A DNA stretch of 64,000 bases, taken from Niabella sp. (GTDB taxonomy: Bacteria > Bacteroidota > Bacteroidia > Chitinophagales > Chitinophagaceae). The stretch spans positions 124,001-188,000 of the forward strand of contig NZ_JASLGT010000005.1 in the NCBI RefSeq assembly GCF_030150205.1. Direction: 5' to 3'. A program made the position numbers and the translations under genes. Under the pieces are notes generated by a model. That model was given only the letters and a program-made list of their open reading frames with translations, had not been told where the DNA came from and searched no databases. Of this stretch, positions 18,261-27,458 are shown one piece after another (within the stretch, counting starts at the first letter, position 1; every line of letters begins with the position of its first letter).

Positions 18261-18962
18261 ATGAACACCCTGCACTACACCTGGAGCGCCCTTACGCATC
18301 TTTTTTATCCGCATATCTGTGCCGGCTGTGGCAGTGATGCATTGCCTGCGGGCAGCGAGCTTTGTCTTTCCTGTATATATGAATTACCGGTAACAGATTT
18401 TGAAGTACATGCAGACAACCCGGTTGAAAAGATCTTTGCCGGCCGGCTTCGGGTAGCAGCCGCCGGCGCACACTGTTATTTTTCCAAAAAGTCATCCATA
18501 CAGCACTTGTTGCACCAGCTGAAATACGGGGGAAACAGGGCGTTGGGGCACCAGCTGGGGACTATCATGGGTACCGCGTTAGCCCGGTCAATGCGCTTTA
18601 ACGACGTCGATCTCATAGTGCCCATGCCGCTGTTTGCTGCCAGGGAACGCCGGCGGGGTTACAACCAGGCGGAACTTTTATGCGGCGGTATTGCGGCGAT
18701 AATGGGCATGCCTGTTTGCAATACATTGGTTTACAGGTCAGAATCGACGGAAACACAAACAAGAAAAAACCGGGTGGAGCGTTGGATCAATATGCAGGGC
18801 AAATTCAGGGTTCCGGTCGATTCCGTGATCCAAAACCGGCACCTGCTGCTGGTGGATGATGTGGTAACAACCGGTGCAACGTTAGAGGCCTGTGGCAGCG
18901 TCTTACTAAAAATTCCCGGTGTGAAGCTGAGCGTTGCTGTCCTGTGTTTTGCCAGTGATTGA
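18261..18962 (+). CDS. ComF-family phosphoribosyltransferase-like protein
   Basis: This 233-residue protein has an N-terminal Cys cluster (CAGCGSD and CLSC, near residues 15-37) and a C-terminal phosphoribosyltransferase fold with the PRPP-binding signature LLVDDVVTTGAT near residue 200. The RRGYNQAELL motif typical of ComF is also present. ComF proteins are linked to DNA uptake during natural transformation; other competence genes are not seen nearby, but radA and a secreted nuclease are in the window. Confidence 0.88.
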   Translation: MNTLHYTWSALTHLFYPHICAGCGSDALPAGSELCLSCIYELPVTDFEVHADNPVEKIFAGRLRVAAAGAHCYFSKKSSIQHLLHQLKYGGNRALGHQLGTIMGTALARSMRFNDVDLIVPMPLFAARERRRGYNQAELLCGGIAAIMGMPVCNTLVYRSESTETQTRKNRVERWINMQGKFRVPVDSVIQNRHLLLVDDVVTTGATLEACGSVLLKIPGVKLSVAVLCFASD

Positions 18963-19032
18963 TTGCCCGGAGTCCGTTGTTTAACAAAAGAGAATTGAAA
19001 AAACCGGTTATCTTTAGAAATAAATTGAATAT

Positions 19033-19551
19033 ATGAAAGTACTTCTTACAACGCTCCTGCTGGCTGCGGTAATGGCAGCAGGTTCCATCTATGATTTTAA
19101 GGTGAACGGATTGACCGGCGGATCCATCAATTTTAAAGATTTTAAAGGGAAAAAGATCCTGATCGTGAACACCGCCAGTAAGTGTGGCTACACCCATCAG
19201 TATGAGGGGCTGGAGGAATTGTATAAAAAGTATAAGGACAAGCTGGTGATTGTTGGCTTTCCGGCAAACAATTTCAAGTCACAGGAGCCCGGTAGTAACG
19301 AAGAGATTGCGGAGTTCTGTAAAAAAAATTATGGTGTCAGCTTTCCCATGGCCGGCAAAGTTTCGGTTCAGGGAGCAGACATGGCACCCATTTATAAGTA
19401 TTTGATTGCTGAAGCGGAAAAAAAAGGAATAAAAGATCCGATCAAGTGGAATTTTACAAAGTTTTTGATGGATGAAAAGGGAGCGTTGGTTGCTGTGTTC
19501 CCTTCGAAGGTAGAACCCATGAGTGAGGAGCTTTTAAAATACCTGAACTAA
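19033..19551 (+). CDS. Exported Cys-type glutathione peroxidase
   Basis: This 172-residue thioredoxin-fold peroxidase has the signature NTASKCGYT (catalytic Cys near residue 55, not selenocysteine), FPANNF in place of the usual FPCNQF, and WNFTKFL near residue 137. The N-terminus (MKVLLTTLLLAAVMAAGS) looks like a signal peptide. It should reduce peroxides in the periplasm, probably with thioredoxin-like donors. The resolving Cys and the Gln of the catalytic tetrad are replaced in the FPANNF motif. A -7-like TATCTTTA box lies at 19009-19016. Confidence 0.9.
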   Translation: MKVLLTTLLLAAVMAAGSIYDFKVNGLTGGSINFKDFKGKKILIVNTASKCGYTHQYEGLEELYKKYKDKLVIVGFPANNFKSQEPGSNEEIAEFCKKNYGVSFPMAGKVSVQGADMAPIYKYLIAEAEKKGIKDPIKWNFTKFLMDEKGALVAVFPSKVEPMSEELLKYLN

Positions 19552-19587
19552 GTTTTCTATATATTTTTTTCTGACAACAAGCAATTA

Positions 19588-19617
19588 ATGGCCCCCATAA
19601 AAAGGGGCTATTTTTTT
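19588..19617 (+). terminator. Terminator after glutathione peroxidase gene
   Basis: ATGGCCCC (19588-19595) pairs with GGGGCTAT (19604-19611) with one wobble, and a seven-T run follows. Confidence 0.8.
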
Positions 19618-19638
19618 ATATTCGTTGTAAAATAGTGT

Positions 19639-21276
19639 ATGTATAAGCTGGCCATTCTTGTATTTATAAATGTATGTATGATTGCCTGTAGCCCTCAAAA
19701 AGAAGCCGACCTGCTGGTATTTAACGGAACGATCTATACCGTGGATGCCTCTTTCAGCAAGGCGGAAGCCATGGTTGTTAAAGATGGTAAGATCATTGCG
19801 CTGGGTACGAAAGGCGACCTGGAAAAACAGTATACCTTTAAGGAGCAGCTCGACGCTGCAGGAAAATTCATTTACCCGGGTTTTATTGATGCGCACGCAC
19901 ATTTGGCCCTTTATGCAAAGGGACTTTCCGAAATGGACCTGGTCAATACGCAGAGCTGGGAACAGGTGTTGCACCGCTTTAGCGATTATAAAACCGGGAA
20001 GGATTCCAATAGCTGGATCATTGGGCGGGGCTGGGATCAGAACGACTGGCCCGTTAAAGAATTTCCTACCAATGAAGAGCTTAATAAAAGATACCCCAAC
20101 CGCCCGGTATACCTGGTACGCATTGATGGACATGCGGCCATTGCCAATAATAAGGCGCTGGAGCTGGCCGGCGTAAAAGCGGGGGATACCATTACAGGAG
20201 GTGAATACCAGGTAAAGAATGGCGTGCTTACCGGTATCCTGATCGACAATGCAATGGATAAAGTAGCGTCGCGGATCCCGGAGCCTTCGCTTGAAGCGCT
20301 GAAAGCGACCCTTCAACGGGCGGAAGCCAATTGTTTTGGGCAGGGACTAACCTCGATCCATGATTGCGGACTCAATTATGATATGGTGGAAAAGATGGAG
20401 GCCTTACAGAAGAGCGGCGACCTGAAAATGCGGTTATATGTAATGTTGAGCGATGCCAAACAGAACTATGATTACCTGCTGAAGCGCGGGATCATTAAAA
20501 CCGGCCGGATGCATGTGCGGGGATTTAAGATCTTTTCAGACGGAGCGCTGGGTTCCAGGGGGGCATGTCTTTTGCACGATTATGCCGACAAGGCAGGATG
20601 GAAGGGTTTTTTACTAAGCAACCCGGAGCATTTCGATTCCGTAGCCCGTTTTATTGCTGCGCAGGGCTGGCAGATGTGCACTCATGCCATTGGAGACAGC
20701 GCCAACCGCACCATACTGGAAACCTACGCGAAATACCTGAAGGGTAAGAATGATCTGCGCTGGCGGATCGAGCACGCCCAGGTGATCAACGGTAACGATT
20801 TTCATTTCTTTGGCGATTACCAGGTCATTCCTTCTGTGCAGCCCACGCATGCTACATCGGATATGTACTGGGCCGGCGACCGGCTGGGAACAGAACGTTT
20901 AAAGGGCGCCTATGCCTATTTGCAATTGCTGAAGCAAAACGGATGGATTCCGCTGGGCACCGACTTTCCGGTTGAGGATATTTCGCCGTTAAAAACCTTT
21001 TATGCGGCCGTAGTCAGAAAGGATGCAACCGGGTTCCCGGCATCCGGATTCCAGGTGGAAAATGCATTAACCAGGGAACAGGCTCTACGGGGAATGACGA
21101 TATGGGCGGCCCGTGCGGCATTTGAGGAGCAGGAAAAAGGAAGCCTGGAACCAGGAAAACTGGCTGACTTTGTGGTACTGGATCGCGATTTGATGCAAAC
21201 TCCGGAAGCGGAATTATTAAAAATAATGGTGTTGAAGACCTGTTCGGGAGGGGAGATGGTGTTTGAAAAGAAATAA
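19639..21276 (+). CDS. Amidohydrolase-3 family (YtcJ-like) lipoprotein
   Basis: This 545-residue protein has a lipoprotein signal (VCMIACSPQ, Cys near residue 17). The metal-dependent hydrolase core includes the HxH motif in FIDAHAHL near residue 85, a Lys-containing FKIFSDGALGSRG segment, HAIGDSANR, RIEHAQV and the late Asp in GTDFPVEDISPL. These are the metal and active-site landmarks of the amidohydrolase 3 family. The substrate is unknown; the lipid anchor suggests it acts in the periplasm or at the cell surface. Confidence 0.88.
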   Translation: MYKLAILVFINVCMIACSPQKEADLLVFNGTIYTVDASFSKAEAMVVKDGKIIALGTKGDLEKQYTFKEQLDAAGKFIYPGFIDAHAHLALYAKGLSEMDLVNTQSWEQVLHRFSDYKTGKDSNSWIIGRGWDQNDWPVKEFPTNEELNKRYPNRPVYLVRIDGHAAIANNKALELAGVKAGDTITGGEYQVKNGVLTGILIDNAMDKVASRIPEPSLEALKATLQRAEANCFGQGLTSIHDCGLNYDMVEKMEALQKSGDLKMRLYVMLSDAKQNYDYLLKRGIIKTGRMHVRGFKIFSDGALGSRGACLLHDYADKAGWKGFLLSNPEHFDSVARFIAAQGWQMCTHAIGDSANRTILETYAKYLKGKNDLRWRIEHAQVINGNDFHFFGDYQVIPSVQPTHATSDMYWAGDRLGTERLKGAYAYLQLLKQNGWIPLGTDFPVEDISPLKTFYAAVVRKDATGFPASGFQVENALTREQALRGMTIWAARAAFEEQEKGSLEPGKLADFVVLDRDLMQTPEAELLKIMVLKTCSGGEMVFEKK

Positions 21277-21279
21277 GAA

Positions 21280-21315
21280 AGACCTATGAGGTTTACAAAA
21301 AAGCCTCATAGGTCT
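21280..21315. terminator. Bidirectional terminator
   Basis: A perfect 12-base inverted repeat, AGACCTATGAGG (21280-21291) and CCTCATAGGTCT (21304-21315), lies between the convergent amidohydrolase and gnd genes. Confidence 0.8.
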
Positions 21316-21324
21316 CTGTTGGTT

Positions 21325-22782
21325 TTACACGTCGTACGTAGTAGACGCTGTATCCCCGCCTCTTCCGGTCCAGTTGGTATGGAAGAACTGTCCGCGGGGT
21401 TTGTCTGTTCTTTCGTAAGTATGGGCACCGAAATAATCGCGCTGTGCCTGCAGCAGGTTTGCCGGCAGGCGCTCCGTGCGATAGCCATCATAGAAGCTGA
21501 TGGCTGCGTTCAGGCAGGGCACGGGTATGCCGTTTTGTATCGCTGTGGCGGTTACCTGTCTTAAACCATTCTGGCAGGCCTGGATTTTTTCAGCAAAATA
21601 CGGATCCAGCAACAGGTTGGCCAGGTCCGGATTTTTGTCAAATGCTTCTTTAATGTTGCCCAGGAAGCGTGAACGGATAATGCATCCGCCTCTCCACATC
21701 AGGGCGATATTGCCATAGCTCAGTTCCCAGTTATATTCTTTCGCGGCCGCTTTCATCATCTGGTAGCCCTGTGCATACGAAATTACTTTTGCGGCATACA
21801 ATGCATCTCTTAAGTAATCAATGAATGCCTTTTTATCGCCGTTAAAGGCAGGTGCAGGGCCGGCAGTCAGTACTTTAGATGCTGCTACGCGCTCATCTTT
21901 TAATGCAGAAAGACAACGGGCGAACACCGACTCCGTGATCAGCGTCAGCGGCACACCCAGTTCCAAAGCTACGGTTCCGGTCCATTTACCGGTACCTTTT
22001 TGCCCGGCGGTATCCAGGATCCGGTCAATGATCGGCGTGCCATCCGCTTCTTTATAGGCCAGGATATCCCGGGTGATTTCCACCAGGTAGCTATCCAGTT
22101 CACCTTCGTTCCATTCTTTAAAAACTTCATGCATTTCATCGGCGGACATGCCCAGCACGTTCTTCATGATGTGGTAGATCTCGTTGATCAGCTGCATATC
22201 GCCATACTCGATCCCGTTATGTACCATCTTTACAAAATGGCCGGCGCCACCGGTACCTACCCAGTCGCAGCAGGGTGTACCATCGGCTACTTTTGCAGCA
22301 ATACCCTGGAAGATGGGTTTTACCGCAGGCCATGCTTCTTTAGAACCGCCCGGCATAATGGAGGGCCCCAGCAACGCGCCTTCCTCTCCTCCGGAAACAC
22401 CGGTACCAATAAAATACAGTCCTTTGCTTTCTACATATTTCACCCGGCGCTCCGTATCCGGGAAATGGGAGTTACCGCCATCAATAATGATATCACCTTT
22501 ATCTAAATGCGGAATCAACAGATCGATGAAGTCGTCCACGGGCTTACCGGCCTTTACCATCAGCATCACTTTCCTGGGAGACTTTAATGAACTTACCAGG
22601 TCTTCGATTGATTTTGCTCCGTAAATATTTTTGCCTTTTGCCCGGCCGTTTACAAAATGTTCCACCTTATCAACAGAGCGGTTGAATGCGGTTACATGAA
22701 AGCCCTTGCTTTCCATATTCAGGATCAGGTTTTCACCCATCACTGCCAGGCCAATTACGCCTATGTCGGATACTTCATTCAT
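21325..22782 (-). CDS. gnd: 6-phosphogluconate dehydrogenase, decarboxylating
   Basis: This 485-residue enzyme converts 6-phosphogluconate to ribulose 5-phosphate and CO2 with NADP+ in the pentose phosphate pathway. The N-terminal Rossmann motif GLAVMGENLILNMESKGF (residues 11-28), DGGNSHF near 102, the substrate loop GVSGGEEGA near 129, KMVHNGIEYGDMQLI near 184 and the C-terminal helical domain are all intact. Length is normal for the long-chain form. Confidence 0.97.
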   Translation of the reverse strand: MNEVSDIGVIGLAVMGENLILNMESKGFHVTAFNRSVDKVEHFVNGRAKGKNIYGAKSIEDLVSSLKSPRKVMLMVKAGKPVDDFIDLLIPHLDKGDIIIDGGNSHFPDTERRVKYVESKGLYFIGTGVSGGEEGALLGPSIMPGGSKEAWPAVKPIFQGIAAKVADGTPCCDWVGTGGAGHFVKMVHNGIEYGDMQLINEIYHIMKNVLGMSADEMHEVFKEWNEGELDSYLVEITRDILAYKEADGTPIIDRILDTAGQKGTGKWTGTVALELGVPLTLITESVFARCLSALKDERVAASKVLTAGPAPAFNGDKKAFIDYLRDALYAAKVISYAQGYQMMKAAAKEYNWELSYGNIALMWRGGCIIRSRFLGNIKEAFDKNPDLANLLLDPYFAEKIQACQNGLRQVTATAIQNGIPVPCLNAAISFYDGYRTERLPANLLQAQRDYFGAHTYERTDKPRGQFFHTNWTGRGGDTASTTYDV

Positions 22783-22948
22783 AATTACGCGAGATTAATG
22801 TATAAACTAAAATGATTAAATACTATAAGGGCTCAAATTTAACCCCCAGGGCCATTAAATCCAATTCCTGGCCACGGATATGGGCTATAATTATAAAATT
22901 TACAATTAACCGGGGGCTTTTATAGTACTTTTTTAAGAAGGATCTGGT

Positions 22949-24001
22949 TCATTTCCCTCCGGCAACCGTTTTTAGCAGCACCATATATACCGGAAAATGG
23001 TCGCTGTATCCACCCCGGTATCCATCACCGGTATAGCTGCGCAGGGGATATCCCTTATAAGGTCCTGTGTTTTCAATGAGATCGCTGTTCTTAAATACCG
23101 CATTTTTATAAAAGAAAAAACCGGATTGGGTTTTATCTAAAAAGCCTTCTGAGATCAGGATCTGGTCAAAAAGGCTCCAGGCATCCTGGTAGGCCAGGGT
23201 GCCCGTTCCGTTTTTGTAAAGTGCCACCCAGGGATTGTATAGCTGGCCCATTTTTATGGCTGCAGCTTTGTCTGTTGTTTGTAGTCCTTTTACAATGCTG
23301 TTATTCACGGGCTCGTCGTTAAAATCGCCCAGCACAATAATTTTGGTCATGGGATCGTGTTGGATCAGTGTGTCTATAAACTTCCGGATGGTGTATGCGG
23401 CGGCCATACGGCCCGGTTCCGATTTCTTTTCGCCTCCATAGCGGCTGGGCCAGTGGTTTACAAAAACCTGTATCCGTTCTCCATTCAGCAGGCCGGTTAC
23501 CCATAAGATATCGCGCGTATAAGCGGAGGTTTTGGCGCCTTCGGGAAGCGGCACATACAATGCTTTGCTTTTGAGTACGCGAAAATACCGGGGGTTATAC
23601 AGCAGCGCCACATCGGACCCGCGGGCGTCTTTTGAATCATAATGCACATACCGGTAATTGCGGCCGGTAAGTAAGGGGTGCTGCGCCAGTATCTGCAATA
23701 CTGCACCGTTTTCGACCTCAGATACCCCCAGCAGGGCCGGGCCATCAGGATTGACATCGGTTCCGATCCTGGAAATTACGGTTGCCAGGCGGGTTGTTTT
23801 TTCATTGAAAACGGCGCTGGTATAGGCTTTGGAGCCATGAGGCGTAAAGGTTTCGTCATCATAGCGGCCGTGGAAAATGGTATCGTAATAGTTTTCGAGA
23901 TTATAGAACGCGATGATGGCACTTTTGTATTGCCGGGGTTGTGCGGAAGTGCTGACTGAGCTGATAACAACCAATATCAGCAGCAATGGATTTTTTTTCA
24001 T
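22949..24001 (-). CDS. Secreted endonuclease/exonuclease/phosphatase-family enzyme
   Basis: This 350-residue protein starts at MKKNPLLLILVVISSVSTSAQ, a signal peptide; a longer frame to 24055 adds no signal. The EEP fold is clear: IAFYNLENYYDT (metal Asn/Glu), GVSEVENGAVL, VNHWPSRYGG, VLGDFNDEP and the terminal SDHFPVYM (Asp-His). It is expected to hydrolyse phosphodiester or phosphoester bonds outside the cytoplasm, for example of nucleic acids. It is divergent from a TonB receptor and DUF5689 lipoprotein, an association suggesting scavenging of extracellular nucleic acid or organophosphate. Confidence 0.88.
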   Translation of the reverse strand: MKKNPLLLILVVISSVSTSAQPRQYKSAIIAFYNLENYYDTIFHGRYDDETFTPHGSKAYTSAVFNEKTTRLATVISRIGTDVNPDGPALLGVSEVENGAVLQILAQHPLLTGRNYRYVHYDSKDARGSDVALLYNPRYFRVLKSKALYVPLPEGAKTSAYTRDILWVTGLLNGERIQVFVNHWPSRYGGEKKSEPGRMAAAYTIRKFIDTLIQHDPMTKIIVLGDFNDEPVNNSIVKGLQTTDKAAAIKMGQLYNPWVALYKNGTGTLAYQDAWSLFDQILISEGFLDKTQSGFFFYKNAVFKNSDLIENTGPYKGYPLRSYTGDGYRGGYSDHFPVYMVLLKTVAGGK

Positions 24002-24033
24002 TTGGTTCAGGTTAAAGTAGGACACATATAGAT

Positions 24034-24246
24034 CTCCGGGTTTTGTTTTTCTCACTGATTTCTCAGATGTGCACAGATTTTCTGAGTGGTTCTGTGAGAA
24101 TCTGTGTAATCTGTGAGCAAAGCTGGCCTCAAAAATCGTTCTCCGGTTTTGTTTTTCTCACAGATTTCTCAGATGTGCACAGATTTTTTGAGTGGTTCTG
24201 TGAGAATCTGTGTAATCTGTGAGCAACGCTGAATTTAGTAGTCGTT
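24034..24246. repeat. Two tandem ~107-base repeats with internal hairpins
   Basis: Unit 1 (24034-24140) and unit 2 (24141-24246) are nearly identical over most of their length. Each carries CTCAC-(A/T)GATTTCTCAG at the left and AATCTGTGTAATCTGTGAG at the right, which can pair as an imperfect hairpin. The repeats sit directly next to the GxxExxY remnant. Confidence 0.85.
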
Positions 24247-24265
24247 CTCTATTTGCTCCGGATCA

Positions 24266-24642
24266 TTAATTAACAATTCTTATCAAACTTTCTTTTGCTA
24301 TTATCGAGCTGCAATTAAAATTAACGAGTAAGCCAATCTTCTTTCCCGACAAGTTTAAACAGGTTAACAATTGCTTTTTATGAACATCATGTAATCGTTC
24401 CACGGACTTAACTTCAATAATCAATCTATTTTCTACCAGTAGATCGGGTCCAATCCCAATTCCAGCTGGATCTTTTCATATACAACGGGTAAGCCTACCT
24501 GTGTTTTAATGCTTATGTTATTTTGAATCAGTTCGTATGCCAGTGCTGCTTCATAAACAGACTCCAATAATCCCGGTCCTAAAACCCTGTGTACTTTAAA
24601 TATAGCACCCCGTACCTGGTATGTAAGTTCATTGATGTCCAT
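24266..24642 (-). pseudogene. GxxExxY (PDDEXK_3) protein gene with a frameshift
   Basis: The first 69 codons (start 24642) encode GPGLLESVYEAALAYEL, the GxxExxY signature, then run into a stop at 24433. In another frame from about 24465 the rest of the family follows without a gap: PDLLVENRLIIEVKSVERLH, then QLLTCLNLSGKKIGLLVNFN, to a stop at 24266. Rejoined, the product would be about 125 residues, the family norm, with the nuclease-like D...E-x-K triad intact. A one-base indel at about 24446-24465 disrupts it. Family function is unknown; a restriction-nuclease-like fold is assumed. Confidence 0.85.
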
Positions 24643-24829
24643 AGGCGTTTTTTATAAGTTTTATCAAACGATATGGTCGCCACAGGATTTTTTATGAAAA
24701 TGTATAGCGCCTGTGCGTATGTCCCATTTTGCTTTCATTACAAAGGTGGGAAAGATTTTTCAAATAAAAAATTTTCAATATTCAATGTTTTTAGTATATT
24801 TATGGTAACCTATCAAAAAACAATCGCAA

Positions 24830-27418
24830 ATGAAAACCACCATCGTGCTAACGCTTGCGTTCGTGTACCTGTCTGGGAATGCGCAATCCCTCCCGTTTTT
24901 GACTGCCCGCGATACCATCCCCATAACCGATACGCTGATCGGAGATCTGAAGGCCGAAGTGGCAGAACAACTGCCGGTAATCAGTCTGGACGAAGCCGAT
25001 CCGGATGAAGGCAGCGGCACCACTGTTTCATCGGTTCTTTCTGCAGGACGAAATCCTTTTTTAGCCGCAGCTGCTTTTAATTTTTCGCCGGTACGCTTCC
25101 GGCTCCGGGGCTATAATAACGGAGACGCTGTGTATCTGAATGGCATTGATTTTACCGGGTTGGATAATGGGTTTGTTCCTTTTGGTTTATGGTCCGGGCT
25201 TACCAATATCATGCGTTCCCGGCAAAACGCTTATGGATTGGAAGCGGCTGATTTTGCGCCGAACCGGCTGGGTCTGCATACCAATATCGATATGCGGGCA
25301 GGCGCACAGTGGGCACAAACGCAGGCAGGATATGCGGTATCTAACCGGAACTATCGCCACCGTTTTTTACTAACGCATGGGTCCGGATTTAATAAGCAGG
25401 GATGGGCTTATAGTTTTATGTTTAGCACCCGCTACGCGAAAGAGGGATACGTGCCGGGTACGTATTACCGCAGCCTGAGCTATTATGCCGCTATTGATAA
25501 AAAAACAAACTCCCGGAACCTCTTTTCCTTTATTGCCTTTGGAGCACCAACGGAAAGCGGCCGTCAAACAGCCAGTGTGCAGGAGGTCATGGACCTGGCA
25601 GGCACGCATTTTTACAATCCCTCCTGGGGCTATCAAAATGGCGAAAAACGGAATGCGGCGGTAACTGCCACGTTTCAGCCTGTTTTTATGGGTGTGTATG
25701 AATACAAACCTCATATCAAAACCAGTTGGATCACTACCCTGGCCTATACCTTTGGTAAGCGGAAATTGTCGGGGTTCGACTGGTATAATGCGCCGGACCC
25801 GCGTCCGGATTATTACCGGTACCTGCCCGGCTATTATGCCAAAACCCGGCCCGCTGCTGCTGCTGAACTGCATGCATTACTCTCGGGTGATCCGGACCTG
25901 CTGCAGGTGAACTGGAACCGGCTGTATGAGGTAAACCGGGCCAATAATGTAACCATTCGCAACGCAGGTGGGGTGGCTGGCGAAAATGTTACAGGTACGC
26001 GCTCCTTATATATTTTGTCCAACCGGGTGAATGCGTTGCAGCGTTATATGGGCAATATGGTTTACCGGACCCGGTTTTCGGGCCAGATCGGATTTGCAGC
26101 AGGTGCGGGGTATCAGCGCCAGGAAAATGAACACTACCTGGAAGTGAAAGACCTGTTAGGCGGTGATTTCTGGCTGAATGTAAACCAGTTTGCAGAGCGG
26201 GATTTTCCCAATGATCCCCACTCCCTGCAATATGACCTGGATCATCCGGATCAGATCAAAAAGGCCGGAGATCCGTATGGTTATCATTACCGCATGATCA
26301 TGAGCCGTATATCCGCATGGGCACAGCTAACCTTTACCGGGCGGCGGTTGGATGGTTTTGTTACTGCCAGTGCCCTTCAAACGCAGTTTTACCGGCAGGG
26401 GCTCAACCGGAACGGTCTTTTCCCGGATGATTCCTATGGCCCTTCCGCCCGTCAACAATTTGTGGATCCGGGTTTAAAAACGGGGATTACGTATAAACGG
26501 AACGGCCGGAATTATTTTTTTATCAACGGAGGATATTTTCGCACACCGCCGTTATTTGATCATGTATTCATTTCGCCACGTACCCGGAATGCCTTGCAGC
26601 AACACCCGCTGAAAAGTGAAACGGTATGGTCGGCTGAAGGTGGATACAAGCACCATAGCCCAGCTGTACGGATCGGACTTACCGGCTATTATACTGAAAT
26701 AAAAGACGCCTATGATGTAATGACCTTCTATCATGATCAATACCGCAATTTTGTCAATTACGCGTTAAGCGGCATTCATACGGTTCATTTTGGCGGAGAG
26801 ATTGGTATGGAGATCAAACTAAGTACAGCGTGGAGTTTCAATGGTGCTGCTTCTGTAGGGCGGTACTATTATAATGGCCGCCCGCGTGCAGTAGTGACCG
26901 TTGACAATGATGCGGCGATATTGACGGAGCAGGTTGTATATCTGAAGAACTTCCGGGTACCTTCTACTCCCCAGAATGCTTATAGCGCCGGTTTTTTTTA
27001 CCGGTCACCACGATACTGGTTCTTTAGTTTGAGCGGCAACTATTTTGATCATTCCTGGCTCAGTGTAAATCCTATCCGGAGAACAGTTGCGGCCATCGGT
27101 GATGTGGATCCCTCCTCATCCGGCATACGGGAGCTCATTGAACGGATGACGGTCCAGGAAAAGTTTCCGGCACAGTTTACGCTTGATCTTTTTGGAGGAT
27201 GGTCGAAGCGCCTTCGGTATGCCATCCACAAAAAGCCGGCCTACCTGGTATTTGGCCTGGGAGTAAACAACCTGCTGGATAATAAAAATATCCGTTCGGG
27301 AGGATTTGAACAGCTGCGGTTCAATATGGAAGACAAGGATCCGGATACCTTCCCTCCAAAATACTATTATGCTTACGGATTGAATTATTATGCCAGTGTA
27401 ATGCTCCGGTTTAAATAG
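24830..27418 (+). CDS. TonB-dependent outer-membrane receptor
   Basis: This 862-residue protein has a signal peptide (to about SGNAQ), a plug-like segment (about 45-170: VLSAGRNPFLAAAAFNFSPVRFRLRGY, VYLNGIDFTGLDNGFVPF) and a long barrel rich in Tyr/Arg/Asn strands ending in an aromatic residue pattern (YYASVMLRFK). No N-terminal carboxypeptidase-like domain is present. It probably imports a large or scarce substrate with energy from TonB. It is followed after 40 bases by the DUF5689 lipoprotein, most likely in one operon. Confidence 0.85.
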   Translation: MKTTIVLTLAFVYLSGNAQSLPFLTARDTIPITDTLIGDLKAEVAEQLPVISLDEADPDEGSGTTVSSVLSAGRNPFLAAAAFNFSPVRFRLRGYNNGDAVYLNGIDFTGLDNGFVPFGLWSGLTNIMRSRQNAYGLEAADFAPNRLGLHTNIDMRAGAQWAQTQAGYAVSNRNYRHRFLLTHGSGFNKQGWAYSFMFSTRYAKEGYVPGTYYRSLSYYAAIDKKTNSRNLFSFIAFGAPTESGRQTASVQEVMDLAGTHFYNPSWGYQNGEKRNAAVTATFQPVFMGVYEYKPHIKTSWITTLAYTFGKRKLSGFDWYNAPDPRPDYYRYLPGYYAKTRPAAAAELHALLSGDPDLLQVNWNRLYEVNRANNVTIRNAGGVAGENVTGTRSLYILSNRVNALQRYMGNMVYRTRFSGQIGFAAGAGYQRQENEHYLEVKDLLGGDFWLNVNQFAERDFPNDPHSLQYDLDHPDQIKKAGDPYGYHYRMIMSRISAWAQLTFTGRRLDGFVTASALQTQFYRQGLNRNGLFPDDSYGPSARQQFVDPGLKTGITYKRNGRNYFFINGGYFRTPPLFDHVFISPRTRNALQQHPLKSETVWSAEGGYKHHSPAVRIGLTGYYTEIKDAYDVMTFYHDQYRNFVNYALSGIHTVHFGGEIGMEIKLSTAWSFNGAASVGRYYYNGRPRAVVTVDNDAAILTEQVVYLKNFRVPSTPQNAYSAGFFYRSPRYWFFSLSGNYFDHSWLSVNPIRRTVAAIGDVDPSSSGIRELIERMTVQEKFPAQFTLDLFGGWSKRLRYAIHKKPAYLVFGLGVNNLLDNKNIRSGGFEQLRFNMEDKDPDTFPPKYYYAYGLNYYASVMLRFK

Positions 27419-27458
27419 CCGGACAATACCTGTATTGTTAACCTGAAAACTCAACTTT

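Noticed and set aside
24034..24246. CRISPR-like repeat
   Set aside because: Only two long adjacent units, no spacers of uniform length and no cas genes.
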